From positions 3,682,001 to 3,746,000 of the forward strand of contig NC_045147.1 in NCBI RefSeq assembly GCF_008831285.2: DNA of 64,000 nt. The letters are read 5' to 3'. The DNA comes from Nymphaea colorata (lineage: Eukaryota; Streptophyta; Magnoliopsida; Nymphaeales; Nymphaeaceae). Of the stretch, positions 55,340-64,000 are shown one piece after another; position 1 is the first letter of the stretch; each line of letters begins with the position of its first letter. The notes under the pieces are model-generated. The model worked only from the letters and a program-made list of their open reading frames with translations, searched no databases and was not told where the DNA came from. The position numbers and the translations under genes were made by a program.

Positions 55340-56885
55340 TCAGGTCTATTTCAATTAATTTAATATTACCAGTGGTAATAATATTACAATTACAAAACAG
55401 TAGGCAATAAACAGCAGAACCAATGAATAATCGTCACACTTTTCTGAAGCTGGATAACTAGTATCTTGGCATCAGTACATCAGATTTAATTATCCGCAGA
55501 TGTACAGACATCAATTACCAGCACAAGTTGACATTAATTTTAGCAACTTGGATATGGCAATTACCAATGTTCCTTATGAATTCCACCAACCTATTCCTCC
55601 TGCACTATGTATGTATGCATATATATGTGTGTGTGTGCATGTATAAATTCCCCTAGCTTACCCAATATCACCTAATTACCTGTTTGACAAGAAGATAAGC
55701 ACAAGCATCTTTTAGACTGCCAATTTGCTCAGAAAAACTAGAAAATATGTTCAAATAATCTGCCTAGTGCAAATTACAATCAATATGCTTCAACTAAAAT
55801 TTTCATTAAGCCTATTATCAAAGGAAAACCTGCTAATTGCCATACTAGTTGCTAATTTTAGACTGCCAATTTTCATTAAGTGACAAAATTAATTATATAC
55901 TAGTTGCTTGCCTAACAACAGAGTGCCCTGCTGGACTGAATAAATTTTGATTTTTGCAGAACCATTTCTTCAATCCAATGCAAGCACAAGCTGGAAACTG
56001 CTAGACCAAACTCCCTCCCTCTCAACTTGGCATATCTTCCTCCTGTCCTTTTTCTTTTTTCTATTTTTCTTCCCCCTCAGTTCCTCTTTTTTTTTTTTTC
56101 TTGGATCACTTTTTCTTACACTCCTCCGGCCATCCTTATTTTTTTCATGTGTCTACTCCTTCCCTACGTCTGCCTCCTTATTCCCTGTTTCTTCCCTCCT
56201 TCACTTGTTGTTCTTCCTCTTCCTTTCTTTTTCACTTCCTTTTCTTACCTTTTTCTTTGTTCTTCTCAACTTCTCTTTTGCATTTCTATATTTCCTACAG
56301 TTACATAATGTTCTGTGCACGTGCCACAACACAGAATGGTAGATTGAATTTATTGCAGCATTTTATATAGTCAAAATATTATACAATTATATGTGTAGAA
56401 TGTAAATAACTGAGTTTTAAGATTAAATTATTGCTCAAAAGAGTAGATAATAATTATGGATATTTCAAAAATACACATAATCTGGCAATATATATATATA
56501 TATATATATATATTATTTTTTATATATAACACACCAAAGTTTTTACCATGGTTAATTAAAAATGTTGATAAGACTAATTCTGTCCAGTTAACTGTTAAAC
56601 CAATGAAACTCGCCATTTCACCCTCTGAAATTATATTAGTATACTTATCCTTGTGTAAGAAATAATTTCCAATGTAATTCATTGTTTAAAACCCAGTGAT
56701 TCGGGACTCAGCTCGTGCATTCTCAATCCACGGCTCAGTGGGTCAATTTGGTGACTCAGGGTGTGTTTTGCAAACTATTGTGTTTGAAAGGAAAACAAGA
56801 TATAACTTGTTGCATACTTCAATGTAACTGAATAGCAAGTATCTGTATATCAACAAAAAAAAAACCTTGACAAATATCAAACGTT
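55340..56885. other. Intronic or intergenic; no exon recognised
   Basis: AT-rich. A pyrimidine-rich tract of about 290 bp spans 56,000-56,290 (plus strand) and (TA)n lies at 56,490-56,512. The long plus-strand frames there are due to the pyrimidine bias. Confidence 0.5.
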
Positions 56886-56887
56886 AA

Positions 56888-58134
56888 GGGGGCGTTTGAC
56901 TGACAGGAAAAATCCTGTAGCAGCAGAAAAAAAATTCAAATTTTTAAAAAATTTCCAGTTTATCAAACGCGGAAAAAAATTTTAGACCGTTACGGTCGAT
57001 TTCGGAAATTTTTTTCCGGAGAAATATTTTTGCCCGTTAGGGCACACCTCGCTTCTCCTTGCTTTCTCCTCCCGCAGCCGCATCATCCTCTCTCTCGCCC
57101 GCAGCCGCACCAACCTCGCTTTCTCCTCTCACAGCGTCTTCCTCTCGCCCGTTCGCCCTCTCACAGCGTCATCCTCTCGCCCGTTTTCCCACCTGAGGTT
57201 TCGCCGGGGAATCCGTTGGGAGGAAGAATGTCTGCTTCTGTTGGGCGGTTGAGGCTGACCTTGTTGCTGCCGCTGATGGTGGTGGTACTGGCGGTTGTGG
57301 CGTTGGATTGGTGCTAGTGGATGATGGGGGAGAGAGGATAGATGGGGAATGGGGATTGGAGAGGCCAAGCCTGGCAGGCAACAGTGCCATCATCTGGGTA
57401 GGGTTTTGCATCATCATCTTCTCCTCCTCTTTCCTTTTGCTTCCTCTTCTTAACCCCTCTGATCAAACGAATCGGCCGTCAGCCGTCAGGTGGAATTGGA
57501 TGTGGCAAAAACCCTTTGAACAGAGATGGAACGCAAAAAGTTGAAGGCGCAAGTGGATATGGCTGCCCTAATCCAGGGAGAGACATAGAGAGAGAGGGAG
57601 AGGGAAAGGATGAGATTCCTGCAGTTCCTCCCTCTTTTCTCGCGGGTGGAGTTCCGTCCCCCTTTTGCTTCCAGTTGAGAAAATCTTCCAGAGTATATCG
57701 GTGGTCATAGATCTCGACGGCATCCTCCAAGGGCCATTCCACCTCTCTGCAGAGGGTGTGAGAGACGGGGCCGTTGTCGAGCTGGGCAAACTTCGAACCC
57801 ACAGAGAGGGCGAGATTTCTGGCCCACGAACGCCACTTCTGCAGGTCCGGGATGGTGGTGGTGTAGACCAGAGGGCGGAGGAAGAGACGACTCGGGGTTT
57901 CCTCGGTGATGGCGGTGGTCGTCGTCTTCCTCTCCTCAGGGCACAGAACCGTCGTCCTCTTCTTTTCCAATTTTTTTTCATCAAACAAAAAAAAAATTCC
58001 AGAAAAATAATTCCTATGTAACAAACATAACGTGGTTTTGGACAATTGGAATTTTATTTCGTATTCATCAATTCCAGAAATTTTTTTCTGAAATTTTTTT
58101 TCCATTTCCATATTTCCTGCCATCAAACGGCCCC
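56888..58134. mobile_element. PIF/Harbinger-like element carrying captured gene sequence
   Basis: TAA target duplication (56,885-56,887 and 58,135-58,137). Ends GGGGGCGTTTGACTGACAGGAAA and (reverse complement) GGGGCCGTTTGATGGCAGGAAA, followed by AT-rich subterminal zones rich in aaattttttt. The ends resemble those of 21,898-24,346, so both may be one family. The middle (57,030-57,960) is GC-rich and includes a captured methyltransferase fragment. No transposase is present. Confidence 0.85.
57655..57905 (-). pseudogene. Captured PrmC/HemK-like methyltransferase fragment
   Basis: Within a 221-codon open frame (58,144-57,479) residues 86-160 read 'RLFLRPLVYTTTIPDLQKW', 'NLALSVGSKFAQLDNGP', 'LCREVEWPLEDAVE' and 'TLEDFLNWKQ'. 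This resembles the N-terminal region of plant organellar release-factor glutamine methyltransferases (PrmC/HemK family), as I recall that family. The catalytic NPPY domain is absent. The first 70 codons of the frame derive from the element's terminal repeat, so the frame is chimeric. The remaining GC-rich part (57,030-57,600) may come from another gene that I cannot identify. Confidence 0.55.
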
Positions 58135-58137
58135 TAA

Positions 58138-59400
58138 AGGCCATGTATTCAACATTTATAAGTACTAGTTAAGTCAACATGTATGTAGATATTATCTAAA
58201 ACTAAAAGTCCAAAAATGAAGACCAGTGCTCCAAAAATTGAAATAAATTGACAACCATACCTAAAGTTCAGCCTAATCAGCTTTACCTTTTCATTTGTCT
58301 GTGAATTTAATAAATAAACAGTAATTGTAAATTTTGTATCCAATAGATTATTTCATTAGAGTGCTCAAGTCAGAAATTTAGTAATTAAGTACTTAATCAC
58401 CAATCAAACATTAAAGGCCATGCATCCAATAGATTAGATTGTGCTGACTGCTGACAGAAATGGCTGAATCAAACTAAGCCAAATGCATTTTTGCCATATC
58501 AAACAAAGCTTTGGCCAAGTCAAACCAAGTCTTTGCTAAGTCACACCAAGTTAAAAGCATAAACAAGTCCTCTATTAGGTTGACATCGTAAGGGGCCAAG
58601 TCAAGCCGACCCAATGATTTGACTCAGTGAGTTTTAAAACGCCGGTATTAATAATGACAAAAATTCAACCAACTAATTCAGATACTAATAAAACAAAAAT
58701 AAATAAGTTACATATAGTTAATCATGTCTTAATAATTGATAACAATCTCGAAAATCTTTTGATGATGGTTTTAGTCATTTCACTTTAAGCCAGTTTTAGT
58801 GATAACCTAGGGTTATTGACAAAGCTTGATTAAGACTGTTTTTAATTATTTTGTTGTGTTTCTAAAAAATTCCTCAAAAAACTTAATATTTAAAAAGAAA
58901 TAATAGCAGCCATATCAATTAATTGAATGTATCATCTTGTTTGCCTCAGGTTTGACAGCACTAGCACGACTTTGAGCTTTTTTTGGGGGAGTATGTATCA
59001 TCATTATGTACCAGTTCCAGTACCAAGGTATTGTCGCCTAACCGAGATCACAATTTAGTGTCACCAGCTGTGCTAGAGATCACTATCACTTCTGCCATTT
59101 TACCACCTAAGAACACAGTGATCCTCAACTGCATCCTTTAATACAAAACCTATATGAATCCAGGTTTTCATCAGAAGAACTTCATCTAGCCATGTAAAAC
59201 GCACAGACATAAAAAAAGTCAGTTTCCATGCTGGTTAGCTACCCAACAATTTAAAGTCTGAACACTGAAAAAAAAAAAAAACAACTAAATGTAATATTTG
59301 ATACAGACAACATTAGTAAAAACAGTCAGTTTCTGTACTAGTTATCTGCCACAATCATTTAAAGTCTGCATTGGGTAAAAAACAACTAAAAAAACCATGA
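58138..59400. other. AT-rich, no gene recognised
   Basis: No conserved reading on either strand. Confidence 0.5.
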
Positions 59401-59405
59401 GACTG

Positions 59406-59671
59406 TGCTAGCCGCTGGCTAATAGAGCTGCGTTAAAACTCACACACAACACACTTAACCTAATTCACCTCCGAATGGCCCGAAAACTCTCTCAGCACAA
59501 CAGAGGCTCCATGTCATTAAAGTCATAATATCCTAATACAGTATCAGTCCCTTTTTATAAGAGGGAAAATGGGTCGCCCTCTCCTAAGGGCTAAGACCCA
59601 ACCCACACCTTATTTTGTGCCCTATGGCCTATACTATTACTAATAAGACTGTTCAAGGTCAGAGGCTAACA
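59406..59671 (-). repeat. Probable 3' LTR of gypsy element
   Basis: The segment starts TGCTAGC and ends GCTAACA (plus view), giving TG...CA ends with short inverted bases. On the minus strand a purine tract GGTTAAGGGAAGGGCAA immediately precedes it (59,672-59,688), and a TATAAAAAG box lies inside at about 59,552-59,562. The partner LTR is outside the window, so the outer border is tentative. Confidence 0.55.
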
Positions 59672-59762
59672 TTGCCCTTCCCTTAACCAACACCTTGTCC
59701 TCAAGGTGTGAACTCAGGAAATTGTTGCTGTATCGCTGTGGCGTCCTCCCATAATCTCTGTC

Positions 59763-60655
59763 ACCAGAGTGCGGGGTGCGGGTGCCGGTGCTGGTGCAGG
59801 TGAGGGTGCGGGTGCCGGCGCGGCACATCTTAAAAAATTTAGGTGCGGTGGTGCGGGAAGACTATTTATTAATATTATTAATTTATAATAATAATATATA
59901 TGACAAAATTATCTCTAAACCATAAAATTATTAAATATGAAAATCAAAATTACAATTTTCCCCATTCCTTTCTTTCTTAACAACAAGATTAGGTTCGGGG
60001 TCGGAGGAACGGGGCGAAGCGCTCCGTTGTTCAATAACGAGGTTATTCTTATAGCAATTTTGGTTTTGGATAAGTCAAATTGGATCAAGATCCAAATCCA
60101 GACCCAAACTCTATCAATCGCCCGACGGGTTCCCCCTTGCTCGTCTTCCTCTATCTCCCGCTTCGTTGCCCTCTCAATCTCTCATTCCACAGGTGACATC
60201 GACACAGAGAAGAAGAAGGTGGAGGAAGGAGCAGTGGCGGCGGCGGTGGTGCAGCGCGGCGGCGATTTGCTTCTCTTCCTCCCTCTCCCATCCGTTTCCC
60301 CCTTTCCTCCCGTCCTCACCTCTCTTCCTCCCTCTCCCATCTGTTTCCCCCTTTCCTCCCGTCCTCACCTCTCTTCCTCCCTCTTCCTCCCTCTCCCATC
60401 CGTTTCCCCCTTTCCTCCCGTCCTCACCTCTCTTCCTCCCTCTCCCATCCGTTTCCCCCTTTCCTCCCATCCTCACCTCTCTTCCTTCCTCTACCATCCG
60501 TTTCCCCCTTTCCTCCCGTCCTCACCTCTCTTCCTCGCCTCTTTTCCTCCTTGCTCTCCCTTTCCCCAAAATCGTGCTCCTCATCAAGTGCGGTTTGGGT
60601 GCGAATCTCAACGCGGGTGCGGGTCCAATCCAGCCGCACCCTGGTGACATTGCCC
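59763..60655. mobile_element. GC-rich TIR insertion within gypsy element
   Basis: Bounded by inverted repeats CACCAGAGTGCGG and (reverse complement) CACCAGGGTGCGG, which interrupt the gypsy 3' region. The left subterminal zone repeats 'ggtgcggg'. The interior has a promoter-like AT block, then the 49-bp minisatellite. The CAG(A/G)G ends would suit hAT, but a clear 8-bp duplication is not visible. The plus-strand frames 59,937-60,647 and 60,166-60,678 are long only because of the repeats. Confidence 0.6.
60272..60526. repeat. Minisatellite, 49-bp unit, five copies
   Basis: Units start at 60,272, 60,321, 60,370, 60,429 and 60,478, with a partial sixth at 60,527. The third unit has an extra 10 bp (ctcttcctcc). 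The pyrimidine-rich unit includes 'cccatccgtttccccctttcc'. Copies are nearly identical. Confidence 0.95.
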
Positions 60656-60659
60656 ATGA

Positions 60660-61380
60660 TGGGCTGAAGCTTCTGTGAAATTTCTGCTGAAGCACTCGAA
60701 ATGGAAACAGTTCTCCTAAAGGAATACTTGGCAGTGGGCTGACTGCAACATCTGACTCAGCTCTAGAATAGCCTTCAAGCGGGAGACATGAAACACAAGA
60801 TGAATTGATGAAAGCCTGTAGGCCAATTTCCAATTGTCTATCATCTTAAAGGGACCTGAATACCTTGTAAACAATTTATGGGTTCCTGCTGATCAACACT
60901 GGACCTTTCCAGTGAGAAAATTCTTCAAGTAGACCCACTGGCCTATATCATATTCTTGGGAACGATGCTTTCTATTGTACTGCCTTGTCATTCTATTTTG
61001 AGCAGCTGCCAGCCTGCTTTTAATAATACCCAACACTTGGTCCCTTGCTATAAGCTGAATATCTACTTCGTCCAGCTGTGCCCCTTGAGGATGGAAGCAA
61101 CGTAGGTCAGGTGGTAGCCGCCCATACACCACTTCAAAAGGGAATTTTCCTGGGGCAGAATGTATGGCTATGTTATAGGAATACTCAACCCAAGAGAGCT
61201 ACTCCGTCCAGTTGTGAGGCTGGTACTCTGGTAGCACCTCCAATATGTTTCCAATACCCGATTTAGAATCTCCATTTGACCATCCGACTGTGGATGATAT
61301 GCAGTACTCATTTGCAGCCTGATTCCCTGCAATTCAAAGTAATTTTTCCAAAAATTACTTAGCAACAAGGGGTCACATCA
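60660..61380 (-). pseudogene. Gypsy integrase C-terminal part
   Basis: Open stretches 61,368-61,168 ('STAYHPQSDGQMEILNRVLE', integrase Glu region) and 61,132-60,893 ('MVYGRLPP', 'DQVLGIIKSRLAAAQNRM', 'YDIGQWVYLK'), then a decayed 'GPFKMIDN...YRLSSIHLVFHVSRLK' near 60,700-60,860, the tail typical of Ty3/gypsy integrases. Frames are shifted between blocks. Confidence 0.85.
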
Positions 61381-61535
61381 CTTACCACCAACCGTGGCAT
61401 ACCATGCAACTTTCCTACATGATCCTGAAAAGCCTAAGCCACATCCTTGGCTGTGAAAGGGTGTGACAGTGTGCTATAAAATGGGCGTTTCGATAACTTG
61501 TCCACCACCACTAAGATAACTGATTTCTCTTTTGA

Positions 61536-62156
61536 TCAAGGCAGTCCCTCGATAAAATCCATTGACAAATCCTCCCATATTTTGTCAGGAATGGGCAGAG
61601 GTTGTAGAAGGCCAGCAGGGCGTAGAGTCTCGTATTTGTGCCGTCTACAAGTGTCACATGCCTTGATGTATTCTTTGATGACTCTCTTCATGCCTGGCCA
61701 AAAGAAGGTCTGTCGGGCCCTCTTGTAAGTGCCTTCTTCCCCTTGATTTCCCCCTTCAATGCCATCATGGAAGAATGAAATTAATTCCTTGATTAGATTG
61801 GGGTTTAGGGGCACATATATTTTGCTTTGATAGTATAGGTAAGGTTCTTTCCATGTGTACCCATATACATGGACTGAATCTTGCTCTAGTTGTTCCCTCT
61901 TCGTTTGCACTTCAATTGAATTGTGGTGTTCTTCTCTCACTTTGTCCCATATGTCTGCAACAGACCTGCATAGCCAAGGTAGACAGAAGTTATATAATTC
62001 AGCTCGGTTTTCTTCTTCATATTTCCGTGACAAGCTATCAGTCACTATGTTTTCAATGTCCTTCTTGTATATAATATCAAATTTGTATTCAGCAAGCTTC
62101 ATGACCCATTTTATTTGGGTAGCATTAACTGATTTCTGCTGCATGCAGAGCCTCAA
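61536..62156 (-). pseudogene. Gypsy RNase H tail and integrase zinc-binding and core
   Basis: 206 codons: RNase H end 'MKLAEYKFDIIYK...NIVTDSLSR', then the integrase zinc-binding segment 'FHDGIEGGNQGEEGTYKRARQTFFWPGM' with 'CDTCRRHKYE', then 'WEDLSMDFIEGLP' (first catalytic Asp). In the HHCC finger the second His position ('GGHxG' in relatives) reads Asn, so zinc binding is probably lost. Confidence 0.88.
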
Positions 62157-62331
62157 ACTACTATGGTCCGTGAAAACATGAAATTTTCGTCCTACTAGGT
62201 AGTGATGCCACCTTTGGATAGCATAACCATGACTATAAGCTCCCGTTCATAAGCGGATTTGATTTTGAATCGAACTCCCATAGCCTTGCTGAAAAAAGCT
62301 ATGGAATGTTGGACCTGGCTAACCACCGCCC

Positions 62332-62670
62332 CTACCCCATTCTCAGATGCGTCTGTCTCCACCTTGAAGTCTTGGTGAAGTCGGGCATTGCTAAAGTAGG
62401 CGAGCTGATGACAGCTTGCTTTAACTTCTCAAAGGCAGCTTGACTTTGAGTGCTCCACCTGAACTGATCCTTCTTCAACATGCTGGTTAGGGGCGCAGCG
62501 TGCAGTCCAAAATTTTTAACAAACCTGCGATAATACCCTATCAAGCCTAAGAATTTAATACCTGCAGGTAATGCCCATGTACAAACAGCTGCTGCATTTT
62601 CTTCTTCCATCTCTACTCCTCGTTTGGAAATGGTGTGACCCAAATAGGTGACCTGGTCACAACCAAACAC
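62332..62670 (-). pseudogene. Gypsy RT thumb/RNase H start
   Basis: 112 codons: 'VTYLGHTISKRGVEMEEE', 'KFLGLIGYYRRFVKNFGLHAAPLT', 'FRWSTQSQAAFEKLKQA', then a frameshift before the first RNase H Asp block. Confidence 0.9.
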
Positions 62671-63337
62671 GCATTTTGAAGCTTTAGCATGTAGTCAGTG
62701 CTCCTTCAATATTTTCAGCACCAACCTCAAATGCTCTTGATGTTCTTCCTTACTATTGCTAGAAATCAGTATACCACCAAACAAATACCAAAACGAATCT
62801 CCTTAGGAAAGGATGGAAAATGTGGTTCATTAGGGCTTGAAAGGTAGCTGGCGCATTTGTCAACCCAAAAGCAATACCTTAAATTCGTAATGGCCTTCAT
62901 GGGTTTGGAAAGCTGTCTTGAGAATGTCCTCCTTGGCCATCCTGATTTGATGATACCCAGTCCAAAGATCTAGCTTGGAATATACTTTTGCCCCTTGCAA
63001 CTCGTCCAACAATTCCTCTATAACTGGTATAAGATACCGGTTCTTGATGGTGACAGCATTAAGTGCCCTGTAATCCACACAAAACCTCTATGTTCCATCT
63101 TTTTTTCCAACCAACAATGCTGGAGAAGAGTAAGGGCTTTGGCTGGGCTGGACCACTCAGTCCGACAACATGCTTTTTATGTGTTTTCCTCTCCCCTTTC
63201 TGAATGTAGTTGTATCTATAAGGTTTCAAATTGACTGGTCTAGACACAATTTCTAATTTGATATGATGGTCAAATTCACGACTTGGGGTAACCCTTTGGA
63301 GTCTCAAAGACACCAGCATGTTCAGCCAAAACAGCAC
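62670..63337 (-). pseudogene. Gypsy reverse transcriptase, catalytic site lost
   Basis: Readings 63,337-63,059 ('REFDHHIKLE', 'VNLKPYRYNYIQKGE') and 63,078-62,860 ('[38 protein letters not shown]', '[26 protein letters not shown]') are classic gypsy RT. At about 62,770-62,785, where relatives have the FxDD box, the reading is '[10 protein letters not shown]', i.e. both catalytic Asp codons are changed. Confidence 0.9.
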
Positions 63338-63632
63338 GTAAGAAGGCGGAGGCTTCTAATTTGGATGTGGTCTGTTGCTGTGGAGCGTGGACTGCTCGAT
63401 TCAACAGACATCAAGAGAAGATGCAGCCCTTCCTCTCCATTTCTAATCTTCTTCATGTGTGTGTCCTCCTGTCCATAAAAATTGCTGTCGGTTGGGCCTA
63501 TATGCATTTTTCTCCATCTATCGCCTTAAAGGTCATTTTTAAAATTTTTAAAAATTTACCGTACTTTTTTCATTTTTTCAAGCTCACCATATTATACCCA
63601 AGAAAAACCTCACCATTGAAAACTCCGAGACG

Positions 63633-63926
63633 TTATTTGTGACTATACTTCAACCACTGAATTCCTAAAACCAAATTGTCTCCTCCCATAGCTAGGAAAT
63701 ATTCCACCACAAATCGCTGCCCTTGGATCTCGATTTCTTCTTTCGGGCAGCGTCCTTTACACCACAGCGAGCTGCCTTTGCCAACCACCACTTTAAATTC
63801 TGATTGCTCAATTATTTTACAGCCACATACCTTGCCAGTCTTCTCCCCAATGAAGTTATGTGTCGACCTCGTGTTGACCAATATGCTGACAGTCCTCCCC
63901 TTTACTCGACCTTCAACTCTCATCAT
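63633..63926 (-). pseudogene. Gypsy retropepsin, active-site Asp lost
   Basis: 97 codons: 'VEGRVKGRTVSILVNTRSTHNFIGE', where relatives have 'LVDTGSTHNFI'. The catalytic Asp reads Asn and the following Gly reads Arg. Later 'FKVVVGKGSSLWCKGRCPK' and 'MGGDNLVLGIQWL' match the family. Confidence 0.88.
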
Positions 63927-64000
63927 TTGGGGAATGTTGTCTCTCGTTAGGGCATGAAGAGATATTTCTGGAATTAATTCTTCTATATTGTCATCAGTCC

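Larger units (their letters stand above)
59689..64000 (-). mobile_element. Decayed Ty3/gypsy retrotransposon, runs off window
   Basis: The minus strand shows protease (63,926-63,633), RT (about 63,240-62,670), RNase H (62,670-62,080), integrase (about 62,000-60,900) and a C-terminal tail to the LTR, i.e. the Metaviridae order with integrase last. gag and the 5' LTR lie beyond 64,000. Multiple stops and frameshifts occur, and a GC-rich insertion splits the 3' end at 59,763-60,655. Confidence 0.92.

Noticed and set aside
55947-56370. Three overlapping hydrophobic open frames that look like membrane proteins
   Set aside because: The region is a pyrimidine-rich tract in intronic or intergenic DNA; such tracts give Phe/Leu/Ser-rich frames by composition.
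59937-60678. Two long plus-strand open frames (236 and 170 codons)
   Set aside because: They owe their length to the 49-bp minisatellite, whose unit has no stops in several frames.

Overview
The window is nuclear DNA of a flowering plant. It is AT-rich and intron-containing, and is built mostly from transposable elements around two recognisable host genes: a clock-associated LNK family gene on the plus strand (about 29.1-34.2 kb) and the 3' half of a PUR-alpha-type nucleic-acid-binding protein gene on the minus strand (53.5-55.3 kb). Species cannot be fixed from sequence alone. All coordinates and splice sites were read by eye, without alignment software.

Layout: 1-9.2 kb is a rearranged endogenous pararetrovirus-like (Caulimoviridae-like) remnant. 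Its pieces occur twice in opposite orientations, all frames are broken, and a leader-like inverted repeat lies in the middle. 9.37-12.24 kb is a truncated Ty1/copia element (minus) with one short LTR. 12.25-16.54 kb is low-information DNA with one possible small gene start. 16,545-21,244 is a complete but mutated Ty1/copia element (minus) with two LTRs, perfect PBS and 5-bp target duplication. 21,898-24,346 is a PIF/Harbinger-like TIR element whose empty site survives in a paralogous segment near 15.5 kb. 24.8-28.5 kb holds a segmental duplication, a tandem duplication and two hAT-type MITEs with 8-bp flanking repeats.

29-34.2 kb is the LNK gene, with five coding exons that join in frame to 427 codons plus stop and a 415-bp hAT MITE in its last intron. 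38.3-39.5 kb is a 5'-truncated LINE; 39.6-40.2 kb a MITE with palindromic ends; 40,967-44,341 a 3.4-kb TG...CA element with 5-bp target duplication (probable solo LTR) sitting in a tandemly duplicated coiled-coil coding unit. 47-50 kb holds a possible ubiquitin-protease exon fragment, a CACTA end and a copia tail with an internal inversion. The PUR-alpha gene follows, with an 802-bp hAT MITE in an intron; its first exons are not visible here. 56,888-58,134 is a PIF/Harbinger-like element that has apparently captured a fragment of a PrmC/HemK-type methyltransferase gene. 59.4-64 kb is a decayed Ty3/gypsy element (minus), itself split by a GC-rich TIR insertion carrying a 49-bp minisatellite.

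I see no new multi-gene system such as a defence locus or biosynthetic cluster. The most unusual observations are a stretch of a copia element's own pol gene inside both of its LTRs, the gene-capturing PIF element, the mosaic viral remnant, and a hairpin tandem array with a paired stem change.
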